15,433 nt of DNA from an uncultured Verrucomicrobiota bacterium. GTDB taxonomy: Bacteria > Verrucomicrobiota > Verrucomicrobiia > Chthoniobacterales > SZAS-18. The stretch is from assembly GCA_937871685.1 (NCBI GenBank), contig CALMOL010000305.1, forward strand, positions 1 through 15,433. Reading direction: 5' to 3'. Shown here piece after piece: positions 7,467 through 13,579 of this stretch (positions are counted from its first letter, which is position 1; every line of letters begins with the position of its first letter). Made by a program: the position numbers and the translations under genes. Below the pieces are notes generated by a model, which searched no databases, was not told the origin of the DNA, and saw only the letters and a program-made list of their open reading frames with translations.

Positions 7467-8393
7467 ATGAACCCATCCGCCGACTCTAGAAAAGCCCGCA
7501 CGCGCTCCCCGGCTTATCCCTCGATCGACCTTCGGACCGCCGTGGAACGCGCGGGAGTGCTTTGGCGCGAGGAAGGCCGCCACCCCACTGCGGTCAACGT
7601 GGCGATGACCCACTGGGGCTACAAGGCCGAGAGTTCCACCGGCTTCCAAACGGTGGCCGCGCTCAAGAAGTTCAACCTCGTGGAGTCCGAGGGCGGGACC
7701 GGGGAAGACCGGCTCATCAAGCTCTCGCCCATCGCGCTCACCATCCTCCAGGAGGACGACGCCCCGCCCGCCGAGCGCCAAGCCGCCCTGCGCGTCGCCG
7801 CCCTCGGGCCGCGCATTCACGCGGAACTGTGGGATCGCTTCGGCACCGAACTGCCTTCCTCGCCTTCGCTGCGGCGCTTCCTCGTGATGGAGAAGGCTTT
7901 CAACGAGTCCGTGGTGGACCACCTCATCGAGGAATACCGCGCCACCATGGCCTTCGCCCGCCTCGGGACGCCGTCGGTGGCCGCGGCCTCGGTCGCTCCG
8001 CGCGGAGAGGGGAGCAGCGCGCTGGCCGCGCCGTCCCGGGCTGCCATGGAGACGCCTGTGCCCGCGCCCGCGTGGTCCAGCTCGGTTCGCCGGGAGGAGC
8101 GTTCCACGCGGCCGGCAGAGGCCAGTGCGCCGCCCCTTTCCACCGCCCCGGCCGCGGACGGCTGGGCCCGCCCCGAGCGGGCCGCGGATGTTCCGCCCCG
8201 CGACGTGGCGCCCGCCCCGGTGGCTCCGCGGGAAGTCCCCGCCGTTCCGCCGCGCGAGCTGCCGGTTCCCTTGGACGGCGACAAGGTCGTCCGCGTGCCC
8301 TATCCGATGACCGAGGAGGACTTCGCGCTGCTCATCGACACGCTCCAATTGTGGAAGCGCCGCTTGGTCCGTTCCGCCGCCAGCCACGGGTGA
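7467..8393 (+). CDS. Unrecognised protein: N-terminal helical/winged-helix-like region, Pro/Ala linker, conserved C-terminal strip
   Basis: A 308-residue soluble protein from ATG 7467. The frame is open much further 5' but there overlaps the DUF429 gene. Residues 17-165 are compact and helical, with a segment AVNVAMTHWGYKAESSTGFQ and then VAALKKFNLVE that reads like a winged helix-turn-helix, followed by FLVMEKAFNESVVDHLIEEY. Residues 167-275 form a low-complexity linker rich in Ala, Pro and Arg. The last 30 or so residues (VVRVPYPMTEEDFALLIDTL, then QLWKRRLV) are again well structured. A DNA-binding role is possible but not shown, and I know no family name. The 122 bp before it contain no other gene. 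It is followed by a hairpin at 8424. Confidence 0.68.
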   Translation: MNPSADSRKARTRSPAYPSIDLRTAVERAGVLWREEGRHPTAVNVAMTHWGYKAESSTGFQTVAALKKFNLVESEGGTGEDRLIKLSPIALTILQEDDAPPAERQAALRVAALGPRIHAELWDRFGTELPSSPSLRRFLVMEKAFNESVVDHLIEEYRATMAFARLGTPSVAAASVAPRGEGSSALAAPSRAAMETPVPAPAWSSSVRREERSTRPAEASAPPLSTAPAADGWARPERAADVPPRDVAPAPVAPREVPAVPPRELPVPLDGDKVVRVPYPMTEEDFALLIDTLQLWKRRLVRSAASHG

Positions 8394-8423
8394 ACGCAGG
8401 CACGGCGCGTGGGGATGAATGAG

Positions 8424-8452
8424 GGGATCTCGCCGCTCGCCCGCGGCGATCC
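8424..8452 (+). terminator. Hairpin downstream of the 7467-8393 gene
   Basis: GGATCTCGCCGC pairs with GCGGCGATCC around a 7-nt loop, giving 10 pairs with a 2-nt bulge, beginning 30 nt after the TGA. No T-run follows, so its role as terminator is tentative. Confidence 0.4.
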
Positions 8453-8860
8453 ACCCGGCGGTTTTGAGGAGAGGGAAAAGGCCCATGCCGGTGCGCGGCA
8501 GCGGAGCTTGTTCACACCTTGGACGGGGGACGGGTTTCTCTTTGCCCAAGGAATTCTTCTTCTTCTGCGTGTGAATAACCGTGGGCAAAAGCTCCGCGCG
8601 CCGATTCCACGGGCGTTCCACGCGGTTTGGACCGCTCGAACAAGCTGTGTGTTTATTGCTCGACTCCAACAAAACTCCTCCTGGCACCCGGTTTATTGGG
8701 TGTTGTTCGGGGTTGTTGGCCGATTGTTCAGGAGTTCTTCGCGGCTGGCCGGCGTGCCGTTGTCGGACCTGACAAAACCCATGGCTTTGTCGGAAAGGGG
8801 TTGTGGCATGCTTCGACGCGATCCCTGCGCCAAGCTGGGTTTTCCTTCCTTTTTCGCCCC
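8453..8860. other. AT-richer gene-free gap
   Basis: About 400 bp without a convincing gene. Open frames cross it in the plus direction, but the part upstream of 8861 lacks family features and has different base use. The stretch 8500-8870 is clearly more AT-rich than the flanks and holds many TTGTT and GTTTATTG strings. One self-complementary pair, CTTTGCCCA near 8540 and TGGGCAAAAG near 8583, could form a long-loop stem around the DnaA box. No ncRNA family was recognised. Confidence 0.5.
8508..8578. promoter_or_regulatory. DnaA-box-like 9-mers
   Basis: TGTGAATAA at 8570-8578 is, on the opposite strand, TTATTCACA, an exact match to the DnaA-box consensus TTATNCACA. TTGTTCACA at 8508-8516 matches with one mismatch. 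They lie 62 bp apart in the AT-richer gap. Two sites alone do not make an origin, and no dnaA, dnaN or gidA gene is in the window. They could be a minor DnaA-binding site or chance. Confidence 0.3.
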
Positions 8861-9679
8861 ATGCTTTTTCGAGTCTCGGCCCTTCTCGCTTCCTCCCTGC
8901 TCCTCGTGGCCGCCTGGCCGATGGGATCGAGCGCCGCGTCCGCGCCGAGCGACGAGCCGGTGCGCGGGAGTGCGGCGGGGTTGACCGTCACGCGCCGCCG
9001 GCTGGAAACCTCGGGGCAGAGCGTGGAGCTGGCGGTGGTGCAGTGGTCGGCGGCCACGCACGTCCTGCGTGTGGTGGACCAAGGCTTGACCGGCCGGGCC
9101 GGGACGGCCGAGGCGTTGGCCGCGGCGGGCTGCGTGGCGGGGGTGAACGGCGGCTATTTCCACGCCGACCGCCGGCCGCTCGGATTGGTCATCGCGGGCG
9201 GCCGGGGATTGCACGGGTTCGAGCGGGCGCGATTGCTGGGCGGCTTGGTCACGGTGGATGCCGTCGGCGGGATGCGCCTCGTGCGTGCGTCCGAGTTCGA
9301 TCCCGCCGCCCCGGCGCATGCGCCGGGGCGCCTGCGCGAGGCGCTGCAGGCGGGGCCCTTCCTCGTGGATGCCGGCCGGCCGGTGACCGGCCTGGAAGCC
9401 ACGCGCGGGGCACGCCGCACGGTGGTCGCCACGGATGGTCGTGGCCGGTGGGCCTTGGTGGCAGTGCTCTCCCGCCTGACCCTGGCCGAGACGGCCAGCC
9501 TGCTTTCCGCGCCCGGCGCGTTGCCCGGCGGGTTCGTCGTGCGTCGCGCGCTGAATCTCGACGGCGGTTCCTCCACCGCGCTTTGGGTGCGCCGCGATCC
9601 CGCCGATGGCGGGGGTGATGCCCTTTCCATCACCGAGTGGGGCACGGTGCGGAACTTCCTGGGCGTGGCGCCGCGGTGA
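8861..9679 (+). CDS. Secreted phosphodiester glycosidase (NAGPA-domain, PF09992) family protein
   Basis: A 272-residue protein. Residues 1-28 form a Sec signal peptide (MLFR, hydrophobic core ALLASSLLLVAAW, then a small-residue SSAASA cleavage region), so the mature domain is exported. The domain carries the family hallmarks: CVAGVNGGYF at 91-100 and LNLDGGSSTALW at 231-242, with EALQAGPFLVDAGRPV between them. NAGPA-type enzymes cleave sugar phosphodiester links. Bacterial members are thought to act on cell-envelope polymers, but the substrate here is unknown. An upstream in-frame start at 8627 would bury the signal peptide and was rejected. The TGA stop is inside the left end of an inverted repeat shared with the convergent prenyltransferase gene. 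Confidence 0.88.
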   Translation: MLFRVSALLASSLLLVAAWPMGSSAASAPSDEPVRGSAAGLTVTRRRLETSGQSVELAVVQWSAATHVLRVVDQGLTGRAGTAEALAAAGCVAGVNGGYFHADRRPLGLVIAGGRGLHGFERARLLGGLVTVDAVGGMRLVRASEFDPAAPAHAPGRLREALQAGPFLVDAGRPVTGLEATRGARRTVVATDGRGRWALVAVLSRLTLAETASLLSAPGALPGGFVVRRALNLDGGSSTALWVRRDPADGGGDALSITEWGTVRNFLGVAPR

Positions 9680-9799
9680 GGAGAGACGGAGCCGAGAGGA
9701 TGGAGGATGGCAGGAAGCGTCCCTCGCCATGTGGCCGCTCCCAACGCGAGAAACACTCCCTGTCATCCTCCATCTTCCATCCTCTCGGTTCTTCTCACC
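9675..9799. repeat. Inverted repeat between two convergent stop codons, GGATGGA type
   Basis: The left arm 9675-9714 begins GGTGAGGAGA and contains CCGAGAGGATGGAGGATGG. The right arm 9759-9799, read on the other strand, begins GGTGAGAAGAA and contains CCGAGAGGATGG followed by AAGATGGAGGATGACAGG. The arms pair over about 35 bp with small gaps. Both flanking stop codons (TGA 9677-9679 on plus, and 9797-9795 on minus) lie inside the GGTGAG termini. It probably doubles as a bidirectional transcript end. Confidence 0.85.
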
Positions 9800-10631
9800 A
9801 TCGGTCCGCCAGCACGGCGAGGACGAAGACGGCCCCGACGAAGGCGTTGCTTTTGAAGAAGGCGTCGTTGATCGCGCCAAGGTCGAGGCGGGCGGCGGCG
9901 CGATGCTCGTAAAGCAAGGCTGCCAGCACCAGCGCAAGGCTGGCGTAGTAGATCACGCCCAAGCCAGCCGCGAGGCCAAAGACGATCAGCAAGCCGAACA
10001 TCACGGCGTGCAGGGCGGTGGCGATCCGCAGGGCCCTGGGCACGCCGAAGCGCACCACCATGGAGTGCACGCCTTCCTGGCGGTCGAAGTCGTGGTCCAT
10101 CGTCGCGTAGATCAGGTCGAAGCCCGCGACCCAGAACAGAACGCCGGCCGCCAGGATCAGCGGCGGCCAGGCCCACTCGCCGCGCACCGCCAGCCAAGCT
10201 CCCACCGGCGCCACCGCCAGCGCTAGGCCGAGGAATATCTGGGTGTAGTGGGTGAAGCGCTTGGTCAGCGAGTAAAGAAAGATGATGGCCAGCGCGACGG
10301 GCGACAGCCAGAGGCACCAGGAGTTGATGAACCAAGTCGTGGCCACGAAGGCCGCCGCCGAGCCGGCCGTGAGCGCGATGGCCGCCGGCCGCGACACGAG
10401 CCGGTGCCGGCCGGCAGTGCGGGGATTGCGCTGATCCATGTCCCAGTCGGCCACGCGGTTGAAGGCCATCGCCGCGGTGCGCGCGAAGACCATCGCCAGC
10501 AAGATCAGGCCGACCGTGCGCGCGTCCGGCAGCCCGCCGGCCGCCACGAGCATCGAGCCGAGCGCGAAGGGCAGCGCGAAGATGGTGTGCGAGAACCGGA
10601 TGAAGGTGAGCAGCCGGCGAAGGCGATCCAT
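9795..10631 (-). CDS. ubiA: UbiA-family polyprenyltransferase (MqnP/UbiA-like)
   Basis: A 278-residue integral membrane protein with about eight to nine hydrophobic segments. Both Asp-rich Mg-prenyl-diphosphate motifs are present: NRVADWDMDQRNPRTAGR at about 58-75 (N58, D62, D66) and GFDLIYATMDHDFDRQEGVH at 170-189 (D172, D179, D183). UbiA enzymes attach a polyprenyl chain to an aromatic acid in quinone synthesis. The motif spelling is that of the UbiA-like group found with futalosine-route menaquinone genes, so a role in menaquinone synthesis (mqnP) is as likely as a ubiquinone role. No other quinone gene is in view. The frame is open upstream to 10769, but that part translates the palindromic repeat; ATG 10631 starts the usual N-terminus (MDRLRRLLTFIRFSHTIFAL). 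Confidence 0.9.
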   Translation of the reverse strand: MDRLRRLLTFIRFSHTIFALPFALGSMLVAAGGLPDARTVGLILLAMVFARTAAMAFNRVADWDMDQRNPRTAGRHRLVSRPAAIALTAGSAAAFVATTWFINSWCLWLSPVALAIIFLYSLTKRFTHYTQIFLGLALAVAPVGAWLAVRGEWAWPPLILAAGVLFWVAGFDLIYATMDHDFDRQEGVHSMVVRFGVPRALRIATALHAVMFGLLIVFGLAAGLGVIYYASLALVLAALLYEHRAAARLDLGAINDAFFKSNAFVGAVFVLAVLADRW

Positions 10632-10648
10632 GCGCCTAAAACTACACC

Positions 10649-10933
10649 GAAACTTCACCACAGAGACACAGAGGACACAGAGGTCCGAAGGAGAAGATGA
10701 AGGGGGTCTCCGACGAAAAGCTGGCTCCTTTGCGGAAACAGAGGAAAACCACGAAGGCACGAAGAGCACGAAGATGAAGCCAGGGCTGATTTCTCCCAGT
10801 CTTTCGTGCTCTTCGTGCCTTCGTGTTGATTCTTGGGTTCGGAGTAGCCCAAGATCGTGCGACCAGCTCGCCGACCACCCATCTCCTCCCTCCTTCGGAT
10901 CTCTGTGTCCCCTGTGCCTCGGTGGTGAAATTC
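10649..10933. repeat. Outer inverted repeat, CACAGAG type
   Basis: The left arm 10649-10699 begins with TTCACCAC, contains three CACAGAG units and ends with TCCGAAGGAG. The right arm 10880-10933, read on the other strand, gives TTCACCACCGAGGCACAGG, GGACACAGAGATCCGAAGG and then AGGGAGGAGATG, so about 45 of 50 bases pair. A second inverted repeat lies inside it. Its right end overlaps the stop codon (10934-10932) of the MBL-fold gene, and its left end is 17 bp before the prenyltransferase start. The roughly 300-bp gap 10632-10931 contains nothing else. Confidence 0.88.
10747..10827. repeat. Nested inverted repeat, CACGAAG type
   Basis: The left arm 10747-10773 (AACCACGAAGGCACGAAG then AGCACGAAG) is an almost exact reverse complement of the right arm 10801-10827 (CTTTCGTGCTCTTCGTGCC then TTCGTGTT). 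The loop is 27 nt. The whole unit is enclosed by the CACAGAG-type repeat, so one element appears to have landed inside another. A further small hairpin (CTTGGG/CCCAAG near 10832-10853) follows. Confidence 0.88.
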
Positions 10934-11576
10934 AGTTCTGAGGCAGCAGGGCTTCCAGGCGGGCGCGGGCCCCGGCGGTGATCGGGTCGCCATGCGCAAA
11001 AGTCATCCGCTCATACGAAAGCTGCGGGCCGAGGAGGCGGCGGAGCGAGCGGTGCGCTTCCTTGGCGTCGCTACAGTATTTGTCCGGCAGGACGGTCAGA
11101 CCATGCGGCGGGAGATGGATCAAGATGTCGCCTATCACCAGCGTGCCGCTGGATGGGTGCAGAAAGGCCATCTCGCCCGCGCCCGCGCCGGGCAATTCCA
11201 ACGCGATGATTTCGCCGAGCAACGCGGTGCCGTCGGTCAATTCCAGATCCGCCGTGACGCCGGCCTCGGCCGCGGCGTCGGGATGGGCGGCGAGCGGCAC
11301 GTCGAAGCGTCGCACCCAGTCGGCGGCGGCGCGGGCGTGGTTGCCGCTCGTGAGGACGACGAGCGCCGGCTCGCCCAGGGTGACGACGAGTTCCTCGCGG
11401 GCTTGGTCCGTTAGCGCGATGGGATCGAAGATCGCCAGCCCCTTGCCGGTGGAAAGCGCCGTGGACCAAAGATCCACCTTCACCGCCGGATCAAAATCGT
11501 GCCACACCGCCAAGCCCCGGCCGAGGTCGTGAAATTCGCGCGCGCGCGCGGGCAAAGCGGGAGCGGGATCGGCCAT
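10932..11576 (-). CDS. Metallo-beta-lactamase-fold protein with degenerate metal motif
   Basis: A 214-residue protein whose strand order and late motifs fit the MBL fold: VDLWSTALSTGKGLAIFDP (about 34-52), VVLTSGNHARAAADWVRRF (73-91), SSGTLVIGDILIHLP (142-156, D150) and MTFAHGDPI (191-199, H195). The usual HxHxDH is replaced by SGNHAR, keeping only one His (H80), so two-metal hydrolase chemistry is doubtful. It may bind one metal or act as a non-catalytic member. I chose ATG 11576 (MADPAPALPA); ATG 11591 would add five residues. The frame is open further upstream but there runs through the toxin relic. It follows the toxin-antitoxin pair on the same strand after 28-43 bp and ends inside the CACAGAG palindrome. 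Confidence 0.72.
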   Translation of the reverse strand: MADPAPALPARAREFHDLGRGLAVWHDFDPAVKVDLWSTALSTGKGLAIFDPIALTDQAREELVVTLGEPALVVLTSGNHARAAADWVRRFDVPLAAHPDAAAEAGVTADLELTDGTALLGEIIALELPGAGAGEMAFLHPSSGTLVIGDILIHLPPHGLTVLPDKYCSDAKEAHRSLRRLLGPQLSYERMTFAHGDPITAGARARLEALLPQN

Positions 11577-11619
11577 GCTGGAAAGTCGCATGGCCCATGG
11601 CGCGGGGCGACCTTGTGAC

Positions 11620-11924
11620 TCAAGATCGCAGGCGGCGGAAAATGGCGGCTGGGTCTTGGCGCAAATCCAGCACCGCCAACACCAGGAGGCGGTGCGGTTG
11701 CGGCTGAAAAAAGATCCCGTGCGGAAAGCGTCGGACGGTCTGGCGCCGCACGTTCTGAACGTAGGGCGGCGCGCTGGCAGGAAACTTGGCCAAGCGTGCC
11801 AGGCATATTTCCACCGCCGCCAAAATCTGCCGTCCGCGGCCTTCTGCGTGGTCTTCCAGGCGAGAGAAGATTTCCTGCAGACTTCTTCCGCCCCGGACAG
11901 AAACTCCACCCGCAGAGGGTTCAT
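11620..11924 (-). pseudogene. ParE/RelE-type toxin, frameshifted by one base
   Basis: The first 14 residues (MNPLRVEFLSGAEE) are read in one frame from ATG 11924. The rest is read in the next frame: LQEIFSRLEDHAEGRGRQIL, AAVEICLARLAKFP, VRRQTVRRFPHGIFF and LLVLAVLDLRQDP, ending at 11620. Together these give a normal ParE/RelE-superfamily toxin of about 101 residues, including the conserved RRFPxGIFF and VLAVLxxRxDP strands. The junction is at 11881-11882, where GAAGAA-GT-CTGCAG would become GAAGAA-GAT-CTGCAG if one base were restored. The ATG overlaps the antitoxin stop (ATGA), the usual operon arrangement. ParE proteins poison gyrase and RelE proteins cleave mRNA; which type this was is uncertain. 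A sequencing error is possible. Confidence 0.8.
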
Positions 11925-12142
11925 CGCGAACGCAGGGCGCGCGCCTTGACCTCTTCCCAAGCAATTCCTTCCTCCGGGTGCTGTCGGCTGTGCTCCAAGC
12001 GGCTTTGCACAATTTCACAGTGGTCGGGTCGGACGGGAAAGGATTCTGCTCGGGCCGCGGCTTCCTCCCACAACTCGCCCGCCAGAATTAGACGCTCTTC
12101 CGGCGTGAGTTGTCGCAGGGCGGGAGTCTTCTCGGCGATCAC
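11921..12142 (-). CDS. Antitoxin, addiction-module component family (TIGR02574/PF09720-like)
   Basis: A 73-residue protein from GTG 12142: an N-terminal helix, LTPEERLILAGELWEEAAAR (about 12-31), then VRPDHCEIVQSRLEHSRQHP and the C-terminal EEGIAWEEVKARALRSR. The LxxEERLxLAxELWE opening and the GxxWEEVKARxLxxR ending are the signatures of the short antitoxins that pair with ParE/RelE toxins. Its stop overlaps the toxin ATG by four bases. The partner is frameshifted, so this antitoxin may be orphaned. It lies 54 bp after the Lrp gene on the same strand. Antitoxins usually repress their own promoter; a CTGG/CCAG dyad directly upstream is a candidate site. Confidence 0.82.
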   Translation of the reverse strand: MIAEKTPALRQLTPEERLILAGELWEEAAARAESFPVRPDHCEIVQSRLEHSRQHPEEGIAWEEVKARALRSR

Positions 12143-12143
12143 G

Positions 12144-12159
12144 CTGGTAATTTTGCCAG
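12144..12159 (-). promoter_or_regulatory. Small dyad upstream of the antitoxin
   Basis: CTGGTAATTTTGCCAG is a 16-bp imperfect dyad (CTGG...CCAG around an AATT-containing core). It begins one base before the antitoxin GTG start, in the 54-bp gap behind the Lrp gene. This is where a toxin-antitoxin operator would be expected. The evidence is position plus weak symmetry only. Confidence 0.25.
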
Positions 12160-12196
12160 TCTTGGCGCGATCGTCACGTCCTTCTTTGGCATCCGA

Positions 12197-12679
12197 TCAC
12201 GGTGTCACGGCCAGCTTGCCGCCGTTGGCGGGCGCGGCGGAGAGGAGGACGCCGTGCTCCTTGTATGCCTTGAGGCGGAAATGGGTGGCAGTGGAGAGGA
12301 CGCCGCCGAGCGGCGAGAGCTTCTCGGTCACGAAGGACGCCACGTCGCGCAGGTTCGCGCCCTCGATGAAGACCAGAAGATCGTAGCTCCCGCTCATCAG
12401 GTAGCAGGCCTGCACTTGGTCAAACTTGGCGATGCGCTCGGCCAGCCGGTCGAAGCCGCCCTCGCGCTCGGGCGTGAGGCGCACCTCGATCACCGCCTGC
12501 ACCGTGCCGGCGACGGCCTGCTCGGGATTGAGGATCGCGCGGTAGCCGAGGATGGAACCATCCCGCTCAAGGGAGGCGACGCGCGCGGCGATCTCCTCCG
12601 GCGTCGTGTCGAGCATCGCCGCGAGGTCAGCGTGGGAAGCGCGGGCATCGCGCTGGAGGAGAGGCAGGAGGGGGTCCAT
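12197..12679 (-). CDS. Lrp/AsnC-family transcriptional regulator
   Basis: A 160-residue protein with a two-domain Lrp layout. The N-terminal helix-turn-helix (about 5-45: LLPLLQRDARASHADLAAML, then EEIAARVASLERDGSILGYR) is followed by the RAM/AsnC ligand-binding domain (AVIEVRLTPEREGGFDRLAE, AKFDQVQACYLMSGSYDLLV, VLSTATHFRLKAYKEHG). Members usually form octamers and respond to amino acids. The effector here is unknown, and the best neighbour hints (antitoxin, kinase relic) do not suggest a target. ATG 12679 was chosen over an upstream TTG (12691), which would add MPSP. No Shine-Dalgarno is visible. It lies 21 bp downstream of the kinase-like pseudogene. Confidence 0.9.
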   Translation of the reverse strand: MDPLLPLLQRDARASHADLAAMLDTTPEEIAARVASLERDGSILGYRAILNPEQAVAGTVQAVIEVRLTPEREGGFDRLAERIAKFDQVQACYLMSGSYDLLVFIEGANLRDVASFVTEKLSPLGGVLSTATHFRLKAYKEHGVLLSAAPANGGKLAVTP

Positions 12680-12700
12680 GGGTGAGGGCAAAAGTAATCC

Positions 12701-13416
12701 TCAACGCGGCCGGCGCGCCGCGGCAATTTCGCGCGCAAAGTCCGGCCCGGGCTCGCCGATGACCAAATCGATCGGTGAAAGCTGCTCGTTCTCGTCGCGC
12801 AGAACGTTGGCTTCGTGAGCGTCCAGGGCCACCAGCCTCAGGCCCGGGCTGTAGAAGGCGTTGGGATAGATCGGCAATCGCTCGAAGCCGGATTCGAGGA
12901 AATACGCCTCCAGTTCCTCGGGGAAGGGTTGTCCACGCAGGGAGTGCGTCGTGATCCAAGGCTGGCTGGTGATCACCTCCAGATAGTCCTCGCCGCGGAT
13001 GATCCCGAGGATGGCGATGGCATCGCCGAAGATGTGGTTGTGCCACGCCAAGCGTTGCAGGTATTCCAGCGGCGTCGCCGCCCAGCCGCTGCCGTAGGTG
13101 GAATGGCCGAAGCGGTTGGGCAGCGTGGACTTGATGGCGCAGTGGCCGGCGCGGTCGTAATGCACGCGATGCTCCGCCCCCTCGCTCACGTAGCGGAAGT
13201 CGGCGGTGAAAGATTCAGGTAGTAAGGCTCGCTTGGCCTCGGCCCACCGGAGGAGCTCGTTTCTTTCAAGGTCGTGACGGTCTGCACGTCGTCCCAGCCG
13301 CGCATCACCCGCTCGCTTTGCCGCTGCGCCTCTTCGGACGAAACCCGCCGCTGCCGCAGGCGAGTAGCTCGCTGCGCCTGGGCGCGCTTTTTCAGCCATG
13401 CGGGGAGTGGGGCCAC
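12701..13416 (-). pseudogene. Polyvalent-protein-type Ser/Thr/Tyr kinase domain, frameshifted
   Basis: The 3' part (from about 13270 to 12701) encodes a domain resembling the kinase found in polyvalent proteins of phages and conjugative elements (PF18762-like). It has a glycine-free start HRVHYDRAGHCAIK with the AIK lysine (codon 13132-13130), then TPLEYLQRLAWHNHIFGD, VITSQPWI and GLRLVALDAHEANVL, with the DxHxxN catalytic block at 12823-12806, and PIDLVIG with the metal Asp. The 5' part is read in a different frame from GTG 13416 (MAPLPAWLKKRAQAQRATRL, ending QTVTTL). The frames meet near 13267, where TTGAAAGAAACGAG would read TLERNEL if one G were restored. The 5' frame stays open to 13485, so the true N-terminus may be lost at the palindrome. 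All kinase residues survive. Confidence 0.65.
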
Positions 13417-13484
13417 GCGCCAAGCATCGTTCAGGAAAGCGGCGCCTTCAATGTCGGTGGCACCGCGCCGCAGAAGTTCCGAGC

Positions 13485-13571
13485 TTCACCACGAAGGGCA
13501 CGAAGACTACGAAGAACCGAGAGGATTTTCCCCGAATTTCCTTCGTGCTCTTCGTGTCCTTCGTGGTTGAT
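13485..13571. repeat. Inverted repeat, CACGAAG type, second copy
   Basis: The left arm 13485-13516 (TTCACCACGAAGGGCACG, then AAGACTACGAAGAA) pairs with the right arm 13540-13571 (CCTTCGTGCTCTTCGTGTCC, then TTCGTGGTTGAT). The loop is 23 nt. The arms are the same family as the nested repeat at 10747-10827. It lies 8 nt beyond the phosphofructokinase stop. Its other end carries the TGA that closes the open frame of the kinase relic. Confidence 0.88.
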
Positions 13572-13579
13572 CTGGGGGC

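Noticed and set aside
6879..8687. A 602-codon minus-strand open frame
   Set aside because: It lies opposite the DUF429 gene and the 308-residue protein and shows no family features; composition artefact.
8453..8860. Structured RNA such as SRP RNA, tmRNA or RNase P RNA
   Set aside because: No diagnostic core sequences of these RNAs were found on either strand.
8409..8984. A 191-codon plus-strand open frame in the AT-richer gap
   Set aside because: It overlaps the signal peptide gene in another frame and has no recognisable features.
10632..10769. N-terminal extension of the prenyltransferase
   Set aside because: It is encoded by the CACAGAG and CACGAAG repeats; the UbiA N-terminus starts at 10631.
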